This document shows positions 18,321 through 27,795 of a stretch of 64,000 nucleotides of DNA, in pieces. The translations under genes and the position numbers were made by a program. Origin of the DNA: Symsagittifera roscoffensis (lineage: Eukaryota > Xenacoelomorpha > Acoela > Convolutidae); contig NC_087064.1 of NCBI RefSeq assembly GCF_963678635.1, positions 1,271,688 to 1,335,687 of the forward strand. The letters run 5' to 3'. Under the pieces are notes generated by a model, which was not told where the DNA came from, searched no databases, and saw only the letters and a list, made by a program, of their open reading frames with translations. Each line of letters begins with the position of its first letter. Within the stretch, counting starts at the first letter, position 1.

Positions 18321-18780
18321 GTGATCTTGAGTATTAGAAACCTGAGCAACTTGAGTATTACCTGAGCAACTTGAGTTTACTTTAGAAACTTGAGTTTACT
18401 TTAGCAACTTGAGTTTACTTCTTGAGGTGTCGTTCAATTTGCGTTCTCTTTCTTCAATTGAATACAGATGGGTAGTCAATTTGACTTTACCAAATCAATC
18501 TGAAAATAACACCCGATTTTTAGACTAACAGGCAGTGTTCCTAACCTAAAAACCCCCTTCACTACTATATATAAAAGCCTTTCCTTTTTGTCCTACTAAA
18601 GTAGTTCAATTGGAATTTTTCTAAAAACATGCAGATTCATTGTATGTTTTAGCACCATCAATCATTTAAAATATTAATTGTCATGCCAATCACCTCTAAG
18701 ATTCTTTACCTGTTTTGTACCCCCACACCTAACTCGAGATTCTTCCCTCATGCTCAACTCGAGACCCCCGCGTACCCGAC
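18321..18780. promoter_or_regulatory. 460-bp spacer between ORF2 and ORF3 with promoter/splice-like signals
   Basis: Non-coding. It contains a tandem array of CTTGAG-bearing units next to ORF3, a TATATATAAAAG element (18,566-18,577, plus strand; the minus strand reads TTTATATATA), and on the sense strand a pyrimidine-rich acceptor-like TTATTTTCAG ending near 18,501. ORF3 lies far from the LTR promoter, so it needs a spliced or subgenomic RNA or its own promoter. These signals would suit either, but only RNA data can tell. Confidence 0.4.
18325..18426 (-). repeat. Tandem 20-bp repeats with CTTGAG core
   Basis: Five or six units spaced about 20 bp apart, of the type AACTTGAGTTTACTTTAG, end immediately upstream of the ORF3 start. 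The core is the same CTTGAG/CTCAAG hexamer that is unusually frequent across the element. Confidence 0.75.
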
Positions 18781-19209
18781 TCAGGCGATGCTCAAGTAGT
18801 TTTTCTTGTGAAGATGCACCATTATCTCAGTTTCTGCAAAGACCACGTGTAGGATAGCGTACAATTCCCGTGGGCTCAATTTGCCCCTGTTTGGGTCATA
18901 CACCGGCATTGAGACCTCCGTTATCCCTCTTTCTATCATGAAGTCTCGTAGTCTTGTTAGTGCCAACATCACGTGTTCCGGATCGATCGTGCTCCTGTCA
19001 TTGACCCTCCTCACTAGGAAGCACAGGTATTTGCCCGGGACTTGTGCTACTGATGGTGGAAGCGCTGCCATTCCTCCCAGTCCTGGTCTCTGTCTAAACG
19101 GAAACTCCACGTTCTGATACTCTCTCTTGAAGTCAGCTTCCAGTCTTGATTTGAAACTCATGTCCGCCGTGATAGATTGCGCTAGTCCTGTCTGACAGAA
19201 TGAAGTCAC
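18781..19209 (-). CDS. ORF2, second part: macro-domain-like protein
   Basis: It resembles the body of a macro (ADP-ribose-binding) domain: TGLAQSITADMSFKSRLEADFK fits the macro pattern of a nucleotide-binding strand and helix (S/A-D-M...GIA..FK), followed by LCFLVRRVND, a helix (MLALTRLRDFMIERGI) and EVSMPVYDPNRGKLSPREL, the place where cellular enzymes have MPRIGCGLD. That glycine loop is replaced, so ADP-ribose hydrolysis may be lost. The true frame enters from the upstream part by a one-base shift near 19,190-19,200; the listed GTG is not a real start. It ends just before the 460-bp spacer. Confidence 0.6.
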   Translation of the reverse strand: MTSFCQTGLAQSITADMSFKSRLEADFKREYQNVEFPFRQRPGLGGMAALPPSVAQVPGKYLCFLVRRVNDRSTIDPEHVMLALTRLRDFMIERGITEVSMPVYDPNRGKLSPRELYAILHVVFAETEIMVHLHKKNYLSIA

Positions 19210-19807
19210 TATCCGTTATCAGGATATTTTCTGAGTATTCGTTTGGTATTTCAAACTTCGTTTTGAAATTCCGTTTTATGGTAGGCTCGGCCTCCTCCCC
19301 TTCCAGTTCCAGTCCGCAATTTTCTCTCACTTCTCTGAGTTTCCTTATCATCAAATTTTCGGTGTGGGTAAGTCCTACCCCCACTCTCCGGACAAAAATA
19401 TTTATCGACGTCCCCGTCGATGATGCTGGGACTGAATTATCTGGCGGAATGTCGTGCGGGCTGTCTGTTGCCGTCCAGCCGAAAAGAGAATCCTCCGTTT
19501 TCATGTACTTCCCCGCTGATATGTCAACGTGCTGTATGATCTGTCCTTCCTCGCTTCCGTTCTTGACATCGCGCATCCATTCTAATATCTTCAGGTTCGT
19601 ATTCTCCCTCCTCTCTATCTCACTCTGTTCTAAATCCGTCTCCCGCTCCGGCGTCGAGTAGTCTTCCTGTGGGTAGTGTTCATTATCATTGATGATCTGC
19701 CATTCACCATCTGCCGTCAGCTCGCCCACACTTATAAGTTCTTTGCCTAGGTCATCGGGTTGTATCTTGTCGATCAGGAAGTCGTCCACATACCTGCTGT
19801 ACCTCAT
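19133..19807 (-). CDS. ORF2, first part (overlaps pol stop by ATGA)
   Basis: Its ATG overlaps the pol stop as ATGA, an arrangement suited to termination-reinitiation or to frameshifting. The first 190 residues are acidic and of unknown family. The stretch ENILITDSDFILSD near the end fits the first strand of a macro domain, whose remainder is in the overlapping frame (18,781-19,209). Residues after ILSD (RTSAIYHGGHEFQIKTGS) are then wrong-frame. Whole ORF2 would be about 340 residues. Function is inferred only: binding ADP-ribose or countering host ADP-ribosylation would be reasonable. Confidence 0.6.
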   Translation of the reverse strand: MRYSRYVDDFLIDKIQPDDLGKELISVGELTADGEWQIINDNEHYPQEDYSTPERETDLEQSEIERRENTNLKILEWMRDVKNGSEEGQIIQHVDISAGKYMKTEDSLFGWTATDSPHDIPPDNSVPASSTGTSINIFVRRVGVGLTHTENLMIRKLREVRENCGLELEGEEAEPTIKRNFKTKFEIPNEYSENILITDSDFILSDRTSAIYHGGHEFQIKTGS

Positions 19808-22365
19808 GCCTGTGCGTTTGCGATTGCCACTCCTTGTCCCGCTGGTATTGACAAGTCTGGTTCAGTCCACCTCGGCACCTCACCTTGCTCCGGATCGTTC
19901 CAATCTTCTTCCAAAAAAGATTCCGCTTCAGAGTCCGCGTCTATTTTTTCATTGTCATCCAAACTCAAGTTCTCACTGCCATCATTCTTATCTCTGGTAC
20001 CTTTTTCGTTCACTTCACATGCTGGTTCTACCAGTAGGTACTCTAGTCCCTCCATGTCCTTTGGTATACACCAGTCCTCTGGGGATGGGACATGAGGCTT
20101 CAGGTTCTCATAATGTGCTGCTCGCCCAGTACTCAAGCGGTAGAACCGTCCTTGTTGATGTACTTCAGTTATCATGAATGGTCCTCTCCATTTCTTGAGT
20201 AGTTTCTTTGTCCCTTTGGGCGGTATCACATTCTGGAAAACCCACACATACTGGCCCACTTCATATGGCTTCGCCTGTAATATCTTTTCATCATATTTCT
20301 TGCTCTGTCTCAATTGTGCCTGCGCAGTGTTCCTCCTACATAGCTCGTTTATTTCCTGCTGTCTCCTGATCGCTTCTTTCACGTAAGCTTGAGGCGACGT
20401 CCTCTTCCCTTCATACTCCGGGTAAAAGAACGTCAGGGGCATCGCTCTCTCTTTGCCTGTCAACATCATGAATGGACTGATTGCTGTCGTTGAGTGTTGA
20501 GTACTGTTGTATGCCCCTACGACTTGCGGCAGATACTTATCCCAGTCTGTCATGTATCTAGAGCAGTATACCCTCAGCATGTTCACCAACGTTCTATTCT
20601 GTCTCTCTACCAGCCCGGGGGTCTGAGGATGGTAATTCGTTGAGTGTGCTTGAGCAATGTGTGACCTCTTCATTAATTCCTTAGTCAAGTCCCCCACAAA
20701 GGCCTTGCCGTTGTCTGACTGAAAAGTCATTGGACAACCATACCTTGATATCCAATGGGTTATCAAGTGGTCACAAGTCTCCTCTGCCGAAGCTGTTTGA
20801 CACGGCACCGCTTCTGCCAGCTTTGTGAAGTGACCAATTATAACCAGTATCTGGTTATACCCCGACTCCGTCATACAGATCTTCTGATGGTCTATTTGCA
20901 CCACTTCATTAAATTCCGAGCTTTTCACCGACTTGAGTGGGAATTTCATCTTCCTTGGGTCTTTCACTTGCAAGCATGCCAGGCATGCATTCACCCACCT
21001 CTCACAGGCTTTCCTCAATCCTGGCCAATCGAACCTGTGAAGTATTCTTTGTTGCACCTTGTTTATCCTCTGGTGCCCCATTTGGTCATGTGATCTGAAC
21101 AGCACATCTGTCTGGTACAATTGTGGTAATATGATGAGGTTGTGCTTGTGTAGTATCTTGTCCTCGTCTTTTCTCTTGCATGCTACCACCCCGTCAGCCG
21201 TATGATAGAGTAACTCTTTCCTCTCTTTGTAGAACTGGCTCAGGATCTTGTAGCTGTCTTCCTCAAGTTCCCCTTTCTCCTTGGACCCCGTTCGGATCCA
21301 TTTGGAGAGATTGCTTGTCATCTTGTCATTCTTCTGGGCTCTTATCAGATCCGACAGCCTATATCTCGCCTTGACATGTTCCTTCAGCGCAATGATCTGC
21401 CCATTCATCTCCCCAGGGATGTGGACGTCGTCATTCAGCTTCACGCATACTATCATCCTTACTACCTTCATGTCATCTTCTGGCACCAAATTTGTTCTCA
21501 CATTTGAATTGCATGATAGTTCCCTGAATGGCTGCCTCAAAACTGCAATCCTTTCAAGTTCTTCACCACCTCGTATTTCCTGCACGTCCAAGTTGAAGGT
21601 TCCTGAGGACGGATCTGTTTGTAATTCCCTGTCGTGGTGTCTAATCTTTTCTTCTGCCAATATCATGCAGAGACTATCTTGATTGTCACTGCTCGCTTCT
21701 GAGTCCTCATCCCACATTTCACACTCCCCGGACAAACTTTCTCCTTCAGTGTTTTCTTCTTCCGTGGACGTGGACCGCTCCCCGGACTCTTGACCTAGTC
21801 CCAGGTATTCAGCTTCTTCCTTGAACTCCACTCTCTTTCTCCTAACTCTAGTCTGTTCAAGTAATTCGGCTGGAATCTTTTCAACCAATGACTGCACCAC
21901 TTCCTTCCCATCAAGGTTAGTCACCTTCGAGGTATTTCTATGACTAGCTGTCCCGCTCTTTCGCAGTATTGTGACCTCAGGTTCCTTCTTACAGTTTTCT
22001 TGAATCACGGGCTTATCATCTGCTAGTTTCTCGAGTAACCCCCTTAAGTCTTCGTCTATTTGTGCTTCCCCCGTCTCTACCTGGTTGAGATCGTAGCCTT
22101 TTGCTTTGAGCGTCCCCCTCACGATCTTTGACTTGAGCATTATTCCTATCGGCGTCCCTCGGTTCTTTTTCAAGATTGTTTCTTTCGTAGTATCTTTTGG
22201 TAACTCGGGGTGATCTTCTATTGGTTTGCCTGATTTGTCCAACCATCTCGTGAGAGGAAGACTGTCATACGTTTCCTTGTCCATGAAGGAGAAGCCATCC
22301 TTGATCTCAGGTCTATCTGCCTCCCTCTGTTCTTGTCTCTCGTAGAACTCCGTCTTCTTGCTCAA
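19804..22365 (-). CDS. pol: Copy B pol: linker and integrase
   Basis: Inserts element DNA into the genome. Residues 1-400 are a long, charged linker that is unusually large between RNase H and integrase. Then the HHCC zinc-binding domain (His426, His431, Cys461, Cys464), the DDE core with Asp492 (QIDHQK), Asp551 (QSDNGKAF) and Glu587 (GLVERQNR), and a GPY/F module (KKWRGPFMITEVHQQGRFYRL, split here for brevity at its ends). All catalytic residues are intact. A TAA at 22,369-22,371 separates it from RNase H in the same frame; copy A has a sense codon there. The stop overlaps the ORF2 start. Confidence 0.92.
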   Translation of the reverse strand: MSKKTEFYERQEQREADRPEIKDGFSFMDKETYDSLPLTRWLDKSGKPIEDHPELPKDTTKETILKKNRGTPIGIMLKSKIVRGTLKAKGYDLNQVETGEAQIDEDLRGLLEKLADDKPVIQENCKKEPEVTILRKSGTASHRNTSKVTNLDGKEVVQSLVEKIPAELLEQTRVRRKRVEFKEEAEYLGLGQESGERSTSTEEENTEGESLSGECEMWDEDSEASSDNQDSLCMILAEEKIRHHDRELQTDPSSGTFNLDVQEIRGGEELERIAVLRQPFRELSCNSNVRTNLVPEDDMKVVRMIVCVKLNDDVHIPGEMNGQIIALKEHVKARYRLSDLIRAQKNDKMTSNLSKWIRTGSKEKGELEEDSYKILSQFYKERKELLYHTADGVVACKRKDEDKILHKHNLIILPQLYQTDVLFRSHDQMGHQRINKVQQRILHRFDWPGLRKACERWVNACLACLQVKDPRKMKFPLKSVKSSEFNEVVQIDHQKICMTESGYNQILVIIGHFTKLAEAVPCQTASAEETCDHLITHWISRYGCPMTFQSDNGKAFVGDLTKELMKRSHIAQAHSTNYHPQTPGLVERQNRTLVNMLRVYCSRYMTDWDKYLPQVVGAYNSTQHSTTAISPFMMLTGKERAMPLTFFYPEYEGKRTSPQAYVKEAIRRQQEINELCRRNTAQAQLRQSKKYDEKILQAKPYEVGQYVWVFQNVIPPKGTKKLLKKWRGPFMITEVHQQGRFYRLSTGRAAHYENLKPHVPSPEDWCIPKDMEGLEYLLVEPACEVNEKGTRDKNDGSENLSLDDNEKIDADSEAESFLEEDWNDPEQGEVPRWTEPDLSIPAGQGVAIANAQA

Positions 22366-22368
22366 GGT

Positions 22369-23268
22369 TTATGCATTTTGATGTTTGTCTCGTGTTCTAT
22401 GCTCAATTATCATATCGTATCCGTTCAGGCGAACTATCCACCTCCCAATGTAACTTTGGTCCATTGAGTACGTCTTCAGCCAGCTTAGTGCCCTGTTGTC
22501 GACTCGCAGCTTGAATGCCTCGCTGCCTAGGTATGCCCTATATTTCTCGACAAAGGTAACTACCGCGAACATCTCTGCTTTCGGTGCTCCGTACTTCATT
22601 TCCGTGTCACTTAGGACTTTGCTCCCGTACGCTTTTGGTCTCAAGACTGTCTTCCCGTTCCACTCTTGTTCCTGGTTGAGTATTCCCGATATCGCTACTA
22701 CCGACGCGTCCGTATCCAGCACGTACATCCCTTTCTCTGTTGGCATCCCTAGTACTGGTGCCTCGCACAACTCTTTCTTTATTCTCTGGAATGACTCTTC
22801 CGCTGCGTTGTTCCACGTGAACTTCTTGCCCTTGTGCCTCATTAACTGTTGCATCGGATAAACCTTGTCTGCATAGCCTTTGACGAATTCTCTGTAGTAA
22901 TTTGCAAAACCCAGGAAGCTCATCAATTGGTGTTCCGTTTTCGGCGATTTCCAAGTTAGAACTGCTTCTACTGCGTCTGGATCTGGTCTGATGCCGTGTT
23001 TGTCTACCATCCTGCCCAAGTATTTTATCGTGTCCTTGAGTATCTCACACTTTGATGGTTTGCACTTCAATCCCGACCTCTTCATGCACGCAAATACTTC
23101 GTCAAGTCTCTTAATGTGGTCCTCCAGTGTGGGTGTCGCTATTACCACGTCATCCACGTAGCACATTACCAGATTGCCGTACTTTTTCGTCACCTCTACT
23201 GCGCGTGTGCCATCAGCCGCTGAAACGTGGCAGTGGCATTGCATAGTCCAAACGGCATCCGTTTCCAT
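22369..23268 (-). pseudogene. pol: Copy B pol: RT palm to RNase H
   Basis: Contains YVDD, the RT connection (LGFANYYREF) and RNase H residues (DTDAS, AEMFAVV, VDNRALSWL), and ends at a TAA where copy A reads NADSLS, so the last RNase H Asp is lost. Residues 1-27 (METDAVW...) are a wrong frame: the natural frame FQWKRMPFGLC joins after a one-base loss near 23,205. Confidence 0.9.
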
Positions 23269-23333
23269 TGAAACAGACCCAACTCGCAGGCAAACCCTGT
23301 CTTGTCCCTGTCCTGTTTCCTGAGTGGTACCTG

Positions 23334-24953
23334 CTAAAAGGCCGAGCCTAAATCAAGAGTCGTAAAAAATTTTGCATCACCTAACTTCGAGAGACTCTCA
23401 TCAATCCTAGGTATGAGATAGGCATCCTTCACAGTGACGGAGTTCAGGTATCGAAAGTCACAACAAAACCTCAACTGGTCGCCTTTCTTTTTGGCCATCA
23501 CTACTCCACACGCCCATGGTGATTTGGATGGTTCTATCATGTCATACTCTAGTAGCGTCTCAATCTCCTTTCTACACGCATCCGATTTGTGTGTGGTCAT
23601 GCGCCTCGCCCCCTCCCTGTGCGGTATTGCGTTTGCCTCAAGTTCTATTTCATGCTCAATAAAATTACAACACCCGATGTCTGCCTTATGTCTTGAAAAA
23701 ACTTCCTCGTTCCGTTCTAGTACGTCCTTGATGGCTTCGAGCTGTTCGTCCGTTAACTTGCCTCTTAAGTGTTCAATTTCCGGTAAGACCGGTTTATCAC
23801 TCTGTTTTTTATCTAGTGTGGGCCGTTCCGGGAAATTCGAACAGCTCGATAGTCCATCGTCTATCTCTGACTTAAGTGACTTCACAAGACCTGATGAATC
23901 TTTTATTTTCGTCAATCGTCTCAAGGTACAAATTTTGTCCCTATGATTGGGACAATCAACAACTTCATTTTGTTTATGGTTTTCAGTCATTTCATATCGA
24001 GTTTTTACAGGTAAAGCATATCCCAGTTTCCTCCACCTCTGTATCGTGATTGGCATGTCAAGGGTGTTCAACAAGACACTCACGCAGAGACCGCTCTTCG
24101 TAATCGAGAAGGATCTTCCTAAAACAGCAGCAGTTTGACTATTTGGATTTGGGACTATGCATACCTGCTTGTTGTCACTTAGTTCATTGTAATTTTTCAT
24201 TCGTAAGCTTACAATCGCCGCCTCGTTCGCCTTTAGCCTCACCCTCCTACTCAAAAATACCGGTGCTTTGGTCTCATTTGCCATTATTAAATTTACCGGT
24301 TTGATTGCGTACCTCCTATCCGGGTTCCGTATCCTGAACATTGCGTTGTTTAGATCAATCGCTACATCAAAGTTCCTGATGAAGTCTCTGCCTAAAATAA
24401 ATTGGTCAGACTCATCTGGGTTTTCTACTACAAGAAAGTTCATCCACAGGTTACGTTCCCCCAGATTGAGGGCTATTATCGGCGTTCTGCCCAACACCCG
24501 CAGGGCCCCTTTGTTTGCAGCTGACAACCGTATTCTCGAATCTATCAAATCATCTTTGCTGAAGCCCATTCGTTCCCAAGTTTCGATTGGTATGACACTC
24601 AAGACTGCTCCCGTTTCAAGTAACCCACGTAACTGAGTCTTTTTACCTTTTATGTCTAGCACATGTGCTGTCACATCTGCCTCTGTCCCGATGTGCATTG
24701 CATCTTCTTCAAGCATGGCGCAGTGTCCAATCGATCTCACTTTCAACTCTTCTTTTCCCACGTAGATTTGCCCAATTAGGTCTTCATCACATGTTATCAT
24801 TGTTTTCGTATAGATGTTGATTCCATCTATATTTAGCATCACCTCATGTGGACCATAAGCTTCTGTGTACCTGTTACCAACACGTACCGACTTGCTACCC
24901 CCTCTCGTGAGTAGTGCCCTCAATGCTCTAGAAGTCAATTGGGGCTTATACAA
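23334..24953 (-). pseudogene. pol: Copy B pol: protease and RT fingers
   Basis: It gives the complete protease region that copy A lacks, but the active-site motif reads LLETGAVLS: the catalytic Asp is Glu (residue 113), where A has DTGA. ILGRDFIRNFD is the second conserved block. RT fingers follow (YDMIEPSKSPW; FCCDFRYLN; TTLDLGSAF) and the frame ends at TAG where A has the Trp codon of SAFWQV. First residues (MYKPQL) are out of frame owing to a small indel near 24,955. Confidence 0.9.
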
Positions 24954-24991
24954 CTCAAGTAATCTGCGTACACATCAATGTGCATTATTGT

Positions 24992-25528
24992 CTAGTCACT
25001 TGGTTCGCTCAAGTTTCTCGTTACTTCGTGGCCGCCCACAGTGATTATTGACATTATTCTTGCCCCAATCTTTGTTATGCCAAATGGCTTTCCTGTAACC
25101 ATTTTTACAGTGTTGCAGTTTCCATTTTTTGTCGACCCCTCAGCAGCTTCTGGTATTGTTTGTGAGCAACTTAATGCTTCGTTCATTTTCTGTCTTTCGA
25201 TTTCTTGCTTCAGCCGTTGTTCTATTTCTTTCGCTGCCAGGTCGTGTTTCACTTTGTTGATAGCCTCCGCTGCCGGGCTTTCTTCTAGGGCGTTCTTTGC
25301 CGTGGCCTCTATTGCACTATTACATTGTGTTACAGCTTTCACTGTTTTCGTCGGTAGCTCCGCACTTGGCCTTTCTAGGTTTTTCGTCTCAAATTCACCT
25401 TGCCTGTTTCTCTGGTTCTGTACCGCTGCTAGCGCCAACTTGTGTTTTGGATGACTCTGATTTTTAACCGCTTCCCAAAAAACGGACAGTCCATCCTGAA
25501 GTGCCCCTCTTGGTTGCAGAAGAAGCAT
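24992..25528 (-). pseudogene. Copy B gag-pol junction region
   Basis: It runs from just after the second zinc knuckle (VFWEAVKNQSHPKHKLALAA) through a helical charged stretch (KHDLAAKEIEQRLKQEIERQ) to the strand region before protease (IMSIITVGGHEVTRNLSE). It ends at TAG where copy A has CAG. The first residues are wrong-frame because of a one-base deletion near 25,475. It shows that gag and pol share one frame in this family. Confidence 0.8.
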
Positions 25529-25887
25529 CTTGCACCGATTTTGATGATCAAGCCACTATAGAACTCGTGTTCTTCCATCTGGCTCACATCTTCCTCATCG
25601 GGTGCATATCCCAAACTCTTCATGCCCTGTTTGTATGTCGTGCAATCCGCCACATGATGATCAACTGACCCGCAGTTAGCGCATGATCTGCGTTTGTCAA
25701 TGTCATCTCTGGGCTTGCACCATGATGACCTTTGTGGCTGACTCCCCCCCTGTGTATTCCTGTTGTCTGAGTACGAGTATTTCTTGGGTTTCATCAGCAT
25801 GTACTCTCTTGACTTCTGCCTCATCTCTTCTGGAGTTGGTGCACTGTCTTTCGACAATGTATAGTATGTTGCTAACATCGTTCTCAA
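25429..25887 (-). pseudogene. gag: Copy B gag: capsid C-terminus and zinc knuckles
   Basis: In frame with the preceding gag segment after a TAA (25,918-25,920; TCA in copy A). Carries both CX2CX4HX4C knuckles, CANCGSVDHHVADC and CFFCNQEGHFRMDC. A one-base deletion directly after DCP makes the tail (FFGKRLKIRVIQNTSWR) spurious. Confidence 0.88.
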
Positions 25888-25917
25888 GTCATCACTCTTT
25901 ACCCCATCAATGAACTT

Positions 25918-27570
25918 TTAGGCGATGCTGAAGTTCCTTCGATTGGTAGATTCTTCCGGGTCACTCCTTCTTCTCAAGCTCTCAAGATCATCTAGGAACC
26001 TGTCTATCGATTCATCGTCCCTTTGTCTTCTCTTTTCAAATCGCATCATCGCTTGATGACCCTTCATGCCTGAGCCGAATCGATTTAACAATATTTCAAA
26101 GATTTTGTCCACTGTATCGCGTTCCTCTTCTTTCTTCGCAACCACGCATTTCAATGCTGTGCCTTCCAGATTGCTCAGTATCGCTGTGCATGCTTGCCTC
26201 TCATCGTTCAAGTTGTCTTGTTCCAAGTGCAACCTCATGACTTCTACCGAAGTGTCAATGCATCCATCTGAATCGTCTTTGAATTCTTTTGGTTTCTTGA
26301 AAGTTTTTCTGGATTTTTTGCTTCCTCTGTCACTCGAATCGGTGTTCCTTGTAGCGAAGGCCTCTAGTGTCCTGTTCATCAATTCCCAGGTGCTTGCCCA
26401 TGTCATCGCATCCGGTCCCACGTTGTTCTGAGTCGTGGAGTCTCCTGGACCACTAGTTGTGTTCGCTGTTCCATTTTTTATAAGAGCCCTGGCCCCCACC
26501 GGTGCCGTAATCGCGGCCTCCCGGGTTGCTGGTAACGGTGTTGACTGTCGTTTGTTCCTTTGTGGTTCCACGAAGTCAACTCTATTACCTTGTGTCCGCT
26601 CTGCCGCTGGCCTGTCTTGTGGTGTTGAATTCCTCAAGATTGCATCTAACTTTGTCTGTATAGCACTTGAGCTCTCAGCCTGGTCCCTACTCATCGTATC
26701 CATTCTCGTTTCCAAACTTCCCAACTGGCTATTCACTGCGTCATATCGCTGCTTCATTTCTAGCATGTCTTTTCTGATGTTCTTGTCTCGCTCTCCATCA
26801 GTGGTTTCTACTTTGTCAGACATCTGCTGAAGCTTTTCCTCCGTTGCTCTTGCTAGAGGGAAATAGTTGTCCAGGTACTCATGTTTGTTGTTTCTCATTT
26901 CCTTCCTTATCAAATTTCTATCGTCTTTAATGTGCTTCAGTTTCTCATCTATCTGATCTAGCTTCGCCATCAAGTCGCTTAGCTCAAGAGTCGTCGTTCC
27001 ATGGTCCGTTGTTGTCCTGTAGTCGGTCGCTGGTCCCGGTTTTTTCTGATCCTCGGTCTGATCGGTCTCTGTCGTTCTCGTGGATACTGTTCCGAATGTT
27101 TTGCTTTTCTCAACTTTCGTCTCCTCCACTGCTGCGTCCTTCGATCTCATTCCGACCATCATCGCTAATCTTTCAGTAAAAGACGTTCTCTTTTGAGACT
27201 CATCCTTCTCTGTTTCTGGCGTGTTGCCTGTTGTGTCTTCCACGTTGTCTATCGGTGAGAACTCTATGGGTTTCGGGTTAGGTTCTTCCGCATTGGGCAT
27301 TGGAGTTGACTCTGTCGTTTTCTTTCCTACTTCATCCACACTTTGATCCGGTGTCTCTAGATCAATCTCGATGGTGGGTTCTACTCGTTCCCCTTCCGTC
27401 CACTCTTTTGCTCTGTTCTCCGTTGTACTCCTCGTGCTGACCATACTAACTGAAAAGTTCTTCGTTGTTACCTTCGGACCCATTGATGTTGTTTTACGTA
27501 GCGACGAGTTATACTTTGTCTTCGCCTCGGTAGACCTTTTTTCAGCTACCGGTACCCTGCTCCGCCACAT
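25918..27570 (-). CDS. gag: Copy B gag: N-terminus, coiled coil and capsid-like domain
   Basis: 550 codons open. Residues 30-190 are Thr/Glu/Lys-rich and probably disordered; about 195-310 form a coiled coil; about 330-410 are Asn/Thr-rich; about 420-550 are the retrotransposon Gag capsid-like domain (EVMRLHLEQDNLNDERQA; EILLNRFGSGMKGHQAM). The start is the ATG at 27,570 or the conserved Met30 (MGPK); copy A supports the latter because it has a stop between the two. It ends at a nonsense TAA. Confidence 0.88.
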   Translation of the reverse strand: MWRSRVPVAEKRSTEAKTKYNSSLRKTTSMGPKVTTKNFSVSMVSTRSTTENRAKEWTEGERVEPTIEIDLETPDQSVDEVGKKTTESTPMPNAEEPNPKPIEFSPIDNVEDTTGNTPETEKDESQKRTSFTERLAMMVGMRSKDAAVEETKVEKSKTFGTVSTRTTETDQTEDQKKPGPATDYRTTTDHGTTTLELSDLMAKLDQIDEKLKHIKDDRNLIRKEMRNNKHEYLDNYFPLARATEEKLQQMSDKVETTDGERDKNIRKDMLEMKQRYDAVNSQLGSLETRMDTMSRDQAESSSAIQTKLDAILRNSTPQDRPAAERTQGNRVDFVEPQRNKRQSTPLPATREAAITAPVGARALIKNGTANTTSGPGDSTTQNNVGPDAMTWASTWELMNRTLEAFATRNTDSSDRGSKKSRKTFKKPKEFKDDSDGCIDTSVEVMRLHLEQDNLNDERQACTAILSNLEGTALKCVVAKKEEERDTVDKIFEILLNRFGSGMKGHQAMMRFEKRRQRDDESIDRFLDDLESLRRRSDPEESTNRRNFSIA

Positions 27571-27795
27571 TATTTACAATGGTTACTATGTACAGTGTTA
27601 CTATCTACAAAATTCTACTCTAAGGTTCAAAACCTCTTTTGATAAAACTTTATAAGAAGAAATATTCAATTTGCTAAAAACAACTTTCACTGAACTTATG
27701 AAATTTCTATGTGTTATGATTGAATAGAAAGTTTGATTTTGCAATTGGTTACTTCAACCTGACTTAGTATTCTTTTAGTACCCCCCTTGCTTATG
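27571..27795. other. Copy B leader between gag and satellite
   Basis: AT-rich untranslated leader, counterpart of 5,878-6,151 of copy A. Confidence 0.5.
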
